Part shown: positions 56,753 to 64,000 of the stretch, one piece after another
Position numbering within the stretch: the first letter of the stretch is position 1
Layout: every line of letters starts with the position of its first letter
Assembly (NCBI GenBank): GCA_036346355.1
Contig: CM070570.1
Coordinates: 44,407,592-44,471,591, forward strand
From: Rhipidocladum racemiflorum
Lineage: Eukaryota > Streptophyta > Magnoliopsida > Poales > Poaceae
Direction of reading: 5' to 3'
DNA: 64,000 nucleotides
The notes under the pieces: model-generated
What the model saw: only the letters and a program-made list of their open reading frames with translations
Told to the model about the DNA's origin: nothing
Database searches by the model: none
Translations under genes and position numbers: made by a program

Positions 56753-58198
56753 AGGTTCCGCACGCTTGTCGCCTGAGGTACGACGTAGTGTCGGCGTTTC
56801 AAAAAAAAAAAGAAACAAAAAAAAAGAGATGAAGATGTGATATAGACATGTGGCAGCTTGTACAGAACAAAACTGGAGTAACTAAACTTGGTTATGAGGC
56901 AAAGCAGTCAGCATCGCGCGTTAGAGCATGCACGAAACAAGATATATTTATTTATTTATTTCGTACTCTTGGGAGTATGTACTCTCACCTCCAGTATATC
57001 ACTTAAATTAATGTGTCATACTCCTTTATCACTTTCAGTATACTCCAATAATAATTCTAAGATAATACAATGCGACGTTGTTGAAAAAATTCATCTGAGC
57101 CCTTTATTTCTTTGCTATATACCCTTTTTCATATGTAAAAAGAGTATATAAACAAATTATGCCATAAAGGATGGACTTTGATGAAATTTTTCGTAGAACT
57201 CACTTTAGAGTCTCTAATAATCAGTATTAGAATATACTCAAAAGCATAAAGAGGTATAATAACATCATTTAAGCGGTATATTGAGAGTGAGAGTACGTAC
57301 TCTTAGGGGCCGTACCCCTAAGAGTACGTACTCTCACTCTCAATATACCGCTTAAATGGTATTGTTATACCTCTTTATATAGATATAAAAAAGAACCTAC
57401 TAAGCTTTGGCGCTTAATTAAGTACGGATGCTTCAAAACAAACGCTTTATCCATTCTATATGGTTAAAAAAAACAATTTTTCATTACTAAGCACCCCTCT
57501 AAGAGTCTGCATTGTACGTTGCCTTATACGTACTTGTTTGCATGATATTTACATTCCTACCTGCTTAATTAATCACGGAAAGCGTCATGATTAGCGTGGA
57601 AAAGACCTGGCAATTTCACAGAATTCTGTTGTCCCACTGAGTCTTTGGTCAACGATTAATACAGTTGTACTTGGAAATGCAAAGGAACTTCCAGGAATCT
57701 TGCTTGGGCATCAAACCACGACTTCTTCAGGAAATTTCCTCATCGACCCTTCAGTCTATCTTCATCCACACATACGTTATGCAATGTATCTATATACAAT
57801 ACATACACTGAATTACCAACGACCCGGTAACTAACGGCACACAACAGATTTGATCGGAGCTTGGTCAATTTCCAACCATGGAAAGTGTTAAGTTGCTACA
57901 ACTTCAGGTCGCAACCGACAAGAGATTTTTTTCCAACAAACTAAATTGGCATAACAATGTACTGACAACATTTGAGCAACCACCTTTGGCTGTATCAAAG
58001 ACAAACAAGCATCATATCAATGAAGGATGATGAAGTCCTAGCTCCCAACCTGGAGACCCCACCATGAACAGCCCTCACATGACTCGAACCAAGCACAGAC
58101 TATTCATCAGTAAGCTACTTTTCACACAGAACACAAAAAGGTAGCGAGATTGTATTAGTAATCGGCAAAATCTGGTCTTACATCCTGAATCAGCACTC
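56753..58198. other. Intergenic between the two host genes
   Basis: Contains the MITE and hairpin at 56968-57378 (separate entry) and otherwise AT-rich text. The last few hundred bases before 58198 are probably the 3' UTR of the GPC1 gene. Confidence 0.45.
56968..57378. mobile_element. MITE with adjacent inverted half-copy forming a 64-bp-arm hairpin
   Basis: A MITE-like unit has TIRs of about 60 bp (TTGGGAGTATGTACTCTCAC at the left; inverted at 57246-57305). It is followed by an inverted copy of its right arm. The arms 57246-57309 and 57315-57378 pair with three mismatches around the loop CCGTA; the inner 43 bp of each arm pair perfectly. TSD not resolved. Confidence 0.75.
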
Positions 58199-61100
58199 TC
58201 ACTCACTTTGCTGCTCGGTTGTGTGCTGCTGGTTACCCGGTAGATCGCCCCTGTGTTGCTTCGAGCTCGCTTGTTCAATGGGCTTCATCTCAAGTTTCTT
58301 CTTTTCCTTCTGGACGACTTGCCTAGGCATCACCTCTAGGATGAAACTTCCACCATTCCATGTGGCTGCACACACCTTGAGTATCTGGAAGAGCACGTGC
58401 ATCCGGTAGGAGAGGAATATGGGGACAGTCAGAGCCATTGTTGCCACTGTGAACAGTGCCTGAAGCATGATGTACATCAGTGGCCGGTTCCTGTCACCAA
58501 GCAATCCGCTCAGCCTCCACCAGATATTGTTTGCTTTCTGTGCTTTCTTTGACAATTCCCTGCAAACATTTGATGAAGATAAATTACTGGATTGCTTCAA
58601 GGTTTCTGTTGTTACCAAGGATATTCGAAACTATCAACAGTTACTGACTTACTGTATGAACTTATTCAACTAGAATGCAGGAAAATATTGTATAATGGAA
58701 GAGGAAGCTCAAAATGAACATAACTACAAACTTACGGAAAGGGCAGAAGATGGGACGAGATTGGACTCCAAACTGGAAACTAGATAAATGTACACATGTA
58801 ACTACGATGTTGTATAGAGATGCAACTTCACCCGTGATCAAGCAGTTTTATTGGTTGAAAACACTATGCCACTCGCAGGTGCGTAAGTACACATATAACC
58901 CACCGACATGATTCCGCCTTAACTCCCTCACTATTTCATAAAACCCACCATTTTAGGTCTATTTGAGTTCACTTCTCAAAGTCAACACCAATAGGGTATG
59001 CAACGATATGAATGTATATCAAGTAATCTAGTCCACAGTCCACACTTCATAGGTATACAGTATACCACTAAGAAATACAAAGATGTACCTGTATGATGTC
59101 ATGACTTCAGGGTCCCTTAACAGCCTCTGTCGGCGTAGCACATTAACTATGAGAAAATACATAAGTTGCCACAAAGTGTAAGCAGCTAGAGGAACAACAA
59201 ACAGCCATGTCCACAGATATGATTTGTCCTCCACATATGGCCATGTGACTCTGGCTGCTCTTCCTTCTGGATGCATGGCAGCAAACGTTTGTGGGTTCCA
59301 CCACCGGATAGTGAACAGAACAATTCCTGTAAAAGCATTCTATCAGTCATGTAAACTGAATATATTTAGCAAGAGGATGTGCTGGATGAATAATACAATT
59401 ACATAACCCCAGATTATTCAATACTCAGGCCTATCTGAAATTGAGCAGGCCTCAACCATATTTCACACCAAACTTCAGATTGAGAGCCCTTATCTAGCCA
59501 ACTGAAGGCTCTATGGCGTGGTTTTAGTCAAATTCCTCAATTGAATTTTGACCATTTCAATGATTGCATCGCTCAAGATTTTGGCATCAGTATTCCTCTT
59601 GTTGACATGACATTCTCAGTGATACGAAAAAAGAAGAAGCTGAGCAATAAGACAGAGGATGCACAAGTTTAAGGATGATATGGATCAGCGGCAGATTAGT
59701 ATTTTAAATTGCAGATTAGTAGTTTCAGTTTATCTGTCATGTGGCGGAAATATTGTTCATGAGAGGGTGGACAGTAACACAGTACTGTAGCACACAAGGG
59801 GATGGATTAGATTAATTACGATTGAGATGAGATTAGTTCCTTTAAATTAGATGTTGCTTTCTTATGGCCCAAGTCAACCCTGTAAAAGGAATAGCATGTA
59901 GCCATCATGAAGCAATCAATAAACCAGAATTTAGTTAGCAGTAACAGGCGGCAGGTTTCCCGATCTAAAACCTGGTGATCGCTTCCGGCTAAGCGACAAG
60001 TTATCTGGGCCCGTAACATCTTGGTATCAGAGCATGACGCTCCTGATATCATGGCTAACAACTCCGTTTCCACGCCGGAATTCGATGAATTCAAGAAGGC
60101 AACAAAAAAGATCATCAGCATGCAAACTTCAATCAACGAAGTGAAGAGTTTGTTGGCACAGATCGCATCTGTCATGCTGGCCGTGATGCCAGTATCTTCT
60201 CACCTGAAGGCGCCGATAACGCCAGCTACTCCACCGGCAACTTCACCTCCCCTGAAGCCGCTGGTGACGCTAGTTGCTCCGCCGACATCTTTTCCTCCCC
60301 CGTAGGCGCCAGGGACACCAGCCGATCCACCATTATCTTCTCGTCCTCCATGCGGCCATCTGTTCCGGCGCCCGCGCCCTTCGGCCTCAGCGCCACCGCC
60401 CTTCCGGCACCACCGCCTTCGAGCCACTGGCTGCCTCCGGCACCGGGCTCTCTCCAAAGCTACCTCGCACCTTCGCCACAACCTCGGTTACTTCGGCTGG
60501 CAACCACGCCGCCCACCTCAACCTCAACCCGATGCCTCGGTAGCGCCGACGTCCGCCCCGCTCCTGATGATGCTGGCCGAATAGTATTTCCGCCCCATGA
60601 CAAATAGATTGAAACTACTAATCTACAATTTAAATATTAATGTGCTGCAATTTAAAATACTAATCTGTTGCTGATCCATATCAAAGGCCCTATTGGCTGT
60701 TTGGATGAGTGATACTTCTTTGGGGAATTTTTGGGATTTAGTGAATCATACACCCCTAAGGAATCATGAGCTAGCACATCGGCATCGCATGCCAATCAAC
60801 AAAGCAAAGAAGTAATAACAAAATTGTCATCGTTAAGAATCCAATGTCCATATATTACTTGTGCGCATTGGTCAAATAGACTGAAATGATTAAATAGCTT
60901 CACTAGACTAAAATGAAGCCTAGTTTACAAAAGTAAATTTTCCTATACATTGAATTGGGCTGTTCATGTGTGAGATCACTTACCAGGTAACAGGTGTATC
61001 AGGACACTAACAAGTTTATCAAATGAGCTAAAAACCAAGCTGCAACGCCACACAATTAATGCCCAAGCAAGTGGACCCTGGAAGGATTTAATGCAAAACA

Positions 61101-62504
61101 AATTATTACACGCATATTATGGGTATGAACCAAAACCCAACAAGAATACTTAACATACCTCTGCAAATGAGAAGCAAACCATGAAAAGCTTTTCATCCTT
61201 TGGATAAAAGAGAATCATGACAAGGAGAAAAGTGTTGGCATAGTAGCAGAAGTCCTGCAGAAAGACATTCATGATTGTAACACTGCGGGGCTATTATTAT
61301 TAATGACCGATACACAAGCAAATGGTTGAGAAATTTAATGCATTTCATCAAAAGATCATGAAACTAGTGTCTAATGGACTTAAAAAACAGTGAAAAAAAA
61401 AGGGGAACATTCACACTACAGAATGCAGAAGGCAAACAACTGGTAAAAGACACTTCCTAATACATTCAAAATTTCCTGAGTACAACATACCATTAGCATG
61501 AATTGACTTCTCTATTATATCGCATGACATTAGCAAGAAGCATGTTTCTAATATTTTCACCCATCTCCAGGACATTAAATTGTCAGACAGAATTGGGCTC
61601 ACCAGTAGATAGTAATGCCATTTCTTGTAGCGGTAGTAGATCCACCGGAGCGGAACGAATATGACATAGAATAGGCAATAAACATACGGCACATCCTGTG
61701 GTCCTGCAAAAAAAAATCCGAGCATTACAAGAGGAACCAACCAGAACCTTGTGACGTAACACGCAACCAAATAGATCAATGCAGCAGCAGCTTACGGGCA
61801 CCCAAGAGGTAGCAAAATGTCCCAAATCCAAGAACACCCAGCAAGTGTGTGACCTGCACATTAAAAGGCAGTACCACCATGTTAGAGCATCCCCCAAATC
61901 TAGCCAGCCATCCAATTATCATCACAACCTTCACAGTGCGTACTTCAAGTGCAGGACAATAAATGAACAAATTGCGAACTACAGTATCCCATCCGGCCCC
62001 TATGCACCCCCCACTGCCCTTCCCAAAAAAAACAGTAACACCACCACCCCATACACCATCTTACACTCGTTGAAGCATATGATGACACGATGCCCACCGA
62101 AATTAACCACGACATGAACAGATTACGCATACAAGCACCAAAGATCCCCTAAATTTCAACAAACAGAACACGGGCAGGCCAATATTTGCGCAAGAGGCCG
62201 AATACCGATAAAACAAGATTAATCCGGGGAAGGAACAAGGAAATAGCGACCTTGAAGATGAAGCGCTCGTGCTCCTCGGCCTTGGTGGCGATCTTGACGG
62301 CCTGCTTCGACAGAATCTCCTTCGCCTGGTCCCTCTGCGCATCAGGAAATTCGGGTGAGAGAGAGAGAGAGAGAAAAAAAAGAAACCAATCACCAACACA
62401 ATAGGGCTGGCGGTGAGCCGGCGACCCACCCTCCGCCGGACGTCCGCCGCGCCGTTGGCTGCCGACGCCGCCGCCGACGCCTCGTCCTCCACCTCCGACG
62501 CCAT
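58199..62504 (-). CDS. GPC1: Glycerophosphocholine acyltransferase 1 (GPC1-like), eight exons, intact
   Basis: Membrane acyltransferase that uses acyl-CoA to convert glycerophosphocholine to lysophosphatidylcholine, part of phosphatidylcholine recycling at the ER (family knowledge, DUF2838/PF10998). Exons: 62430-62504, 62251-62334, 61796-61853, 61603-61703, 61159-61254, 60984-61077, 59089-59326 and 58199-58559. All introns are GT-AG. The total is 1,107 nt, 368 residues, with no stop. The N-terminus is Ala/Glu-rich and soluble, then come about eight hydrophobic segments. Family signatures are [94 protein letters not shown] and NIWWRLSGLLGDRNRPLMYI. A basic Lys/Gln-rich tail follows. Intron 6 (1,657 bp) carries a retroelement fragment. 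The start (MASEVEDEAS) is the first ATG consistent with exon 1 and has GCC before ATGG. Confidence 0.95.
59676..60683 (+). mobile_element. Rearranged LTR-retrotransposon fragment with inverted ends, in intron 6 of the GPC1-like gene
   Basis: Left: an LTR-like 59676-60018 (TGATATGG...CGTAACA) followed by a PBS TTGGTATCAGAGC (60021-60033). An ORF start follows at 60051 (MANNSVSTPEFDEFKKATKK), then a helical segment and Pro-rich text resembling a gag N-terminus, decaying by 60300. Right: 60580-60683 is an inverted copy of the first about 85 bp of the LTR, with an extra 23 bp. The flanks AAGGA and AAGGC look like a TSD with one mismatch. Inserted antisense to the host gene and away from its splice sites. 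Confidence 0.7.
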
Positions 62505-62750
62505 TCCCAAGAACCTTCGAGACGCGACCAGTTCTCCTCGCGAGGAAGACGACGTAACACGAAAGCTTCCTCCTATAGGACACCACACCACCTTCCTTTC
62601 CTTCTTTCCTCTTTTATTTCCCTTTCCTTTTTTTAGTTATGTGTGCTTGTGCCCTCTCGTTCTCTTCCTTGGGTTTAATGTCCTCCCTCTTTATAGTATC
62701 ATCTCATCATTTTTCCCTCTGTTTTGGCGTGGATTGATTTGATTATCTTA
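62505..62750 (-). promoter_or_regulatory. Proximal promoter / 5' UTR region of the GPC1-like gene
   Basis: TC-rich on the plus strand (CCTTTCCTTCTTTCCTCTTT, about 62590-62630), typical of plant core-promoter Y-patch/GA-rich leaders when read on the coding strand. No convincing TATA box. Confidence 0.4.
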
Positions 62751-63039
62751 TAGCATCTCCAAGAGGGGCCCTAAATATGGTCCTAACTTGAATTATAGGG
62801 TTTTTAGGGAAAAAGATCAACTCCAGCAAGAACCCTAAATTGTTAAAATATATCAAATTGTTTTAGGCCCCTAGGAGAGTAGCTATATTTAGCAACTTTT
62901 TGATTGAGCTCTATCTTCATTGAGTTTTAGGGCCTAATTGTTGGAGTGAATATTTCATTGGAGCCCTAAATCTAATTAGTTGGGGTCCTAAATTAAAATT
63001 TAAGGCTCGTTTTTAGGGCCCTCTCTTGGAGATGCTCTA
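62751..63039. mobile_element. MITE (GAGCATCTCCAAGAG family), about 289 bp
   Basis: Ends TAGCATCTCCAAGAGGGGCC and, inverted, TAGAGCATCTCCAAGAGAGG. Internal text is AT-rich with repeated CCCTAAA. Superfamily not assigned because the TSD is unclear. Lies about 250 bp upstream of the GPC1-like start codon. Confidence 0.75.
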
Positions 63040-63113
63040 AACAACTAGCTAAAGTTGCCCCTCCACTGCATGTTTGGAGGGTATGTTTGGATCCATTAGC
63101 TGTTAAAATTAGA

Positions 63114-63439
63114 AGGGTATGTTTGGATCCATTAGCACTAACAATTAGCTATTAAAATTAGCTAAAGTGGATCCAAACAACCCAGCTAATAGCTATCTCA
63201 TTAGCTGGTTCTCCCCTGCTAATTCCAGCTAATAGATGGTTAAAAGACTAATTTGCCCCTCCACCGCATGCCCTTTTTCACTGTGCTCGGCTTCACCCAT
63301 TAGCTAATTAATGCAAGGGTACAATAGATATTTCCACTCACAACTAAATTTCCAACCACCTATTAGCTAGTACATTTAAACAGCTCCAACTAATAATTAG
63401 CCAGCTAACTATTAGTGCTAATGGATCCAAACACGCCCT
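63114..63439. mobile_element. MITE (GTTTGGATCCATTAGC family), about 326 bp
   Basis: TIRs AGGGTATGTTTGGATCCATT and, inverted, AGGGCGTGTTTGGATCCATT, continuing into TAGCACTAA at both ends. A truncated direct copy of the left end lies just before it (63078-63112). No coding capacity; TSD not resolved. Confidence 0.75.
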
Positions 63440-64000
63440 TAATCCAATCTCTTTCGTCTTCCCTTTTTTTGCTTTTCTTTTTTCGCGAGTTCCCGTGGCG
63501 TTAGGGGCTCCCCGTAAGTCTTGCTATCTAAGCCGGTTCGGCTCACCTTGTGCAAGCTCATCAAAAAAATTAATTAATTCGGTTTGTCTCGTTGAGCTAA
63601 CGAGCTAAAAGAGGCAGCCTCGGTTTGTTTAGATAAAAAGCTCAGCTCACGGGCCATATTAGATAAGATGAGTTGAGCTGTGCTAAACCAAGTGAGTTAA
63701 GTAATTAGGTAGAGTTAAGCTACGGGCCTATTTGGAGAGCTGTGGCTGGATTAAAAGGCTGATTTTGATTTGTTGAACTGTAAAGCAGTTGTAGCTTGTG
63801 TTTATGGCTTTCTTGATAAGTCACATCGTGAGCGCATATCGCATATTAACACATATACGCAACAGGAGTAGTGTAGAAATAAAATTGTAAGCAATCATCT
63901 AGCATACAAGTAAAACATAACTAATTAGTTAGAAGCCAATTAGCAATTTTAATATGGTTACATAGACACACACTAATTTAAATATTCAGCTAATTAAAAG
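63440..64000. other. Intergenic, nothing recognised
   Basis: Contains short inverted motifs around GAGCTAACGAGCTAAAAG and GTTGAGCTGTGCTAAACC that may be a decayed repeat. No gene seen to the window end. Confidence 0.4.

Noticed and set aside
60200..60607. Pro/Ala-rich ORFs inside intron 6 of the GPC1-like gene
   Set aside because: Part of the retroelement fragment; overlapping frames with no conserved domain.

Overview
The window reads as a repeat-rich segment of a grass (Poaceae) nuclear genome, probably panicoid-like. The evidence is two host genes with GC-rich first exons and plant-type introns at the right end, tRNA-iMet-primed copia and gypsy elements, PIF/Harbinger, hAT and MULE-type DNA elements, and nested insertions with intact target-site duplications (TSDs). 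No bacterial features, CRISPR arrays, rRNA or convincing tRNA genes were seen. All calls come from reading the sequence by eye.

Left block (1-18864). A minus-strand Ty1/copia element runs off the left edge. Its reverse transcriptase (RT) is partial and has lost the catalytic YVDD in a clean in-frame deletion. Its 5' LTR starts at 4621 and is split at 5325/17510 by a 12.2-kb non-coding LTR element (LARD type, 5326-17504). The 5' LTR of that element is itself split by a 3.34-kb solo LTR (7002-10344, TSD GGGGG) of a Tekay-like gypsy family. An array of large palindromic repeats lies at about 18040-18600.

Middle (18865-26089). A complete PIF/Harbinger element (18865-22579, TSD TTA, about 49-bp TIRs) carries a Myb/SANT-like ORF1 broken by one TGA and an intact two-exon DDE transposase. 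Next come a candidate unannotated two-exon gene for a Trp/Gly-rich small protein (23408-23793), a foldback MULE-type MITE (24321-24990, 9-bp TSD) and a possible truncated host leader or exon near 25.0-25.6 kb.

Nested block (26090-49667). A small GC-rich hAT element (8-bp TSD) is split by a 23-kb Sirevirus-like copia (26362-49371, TSD ATATC). The Sirevirus has lost its integrase but keeps a post-pol env-like ORF. It is split inside RT by a 12.6-kb minus-strand Tekay-like chromovirus (31082-43710, TSD GTCTA) with 3.5-kb LTRs, an extra ORF upstream of gag, and a decayed gag-pol ending in a chromodomain. The insertion order is hAT, then Sirevirus, then Tekay.

Right block (49668-64000). Intergenic DNA with MITEs is followed by two host genes on the minus strand. 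One is a single-exon four-TM membrane protein of unknown function (55645-56169). The other is an intact eight-exon glycerophosphocholine acyltransferase gene (GPC1-like, 58199-62504), whose intron 6 holds an odd retrotransposon fragment with inverted LTR ends. Two more MITEs lie upstream of it. The two genes share strand and neighbourhood only; nothing suggests a joint pathway.
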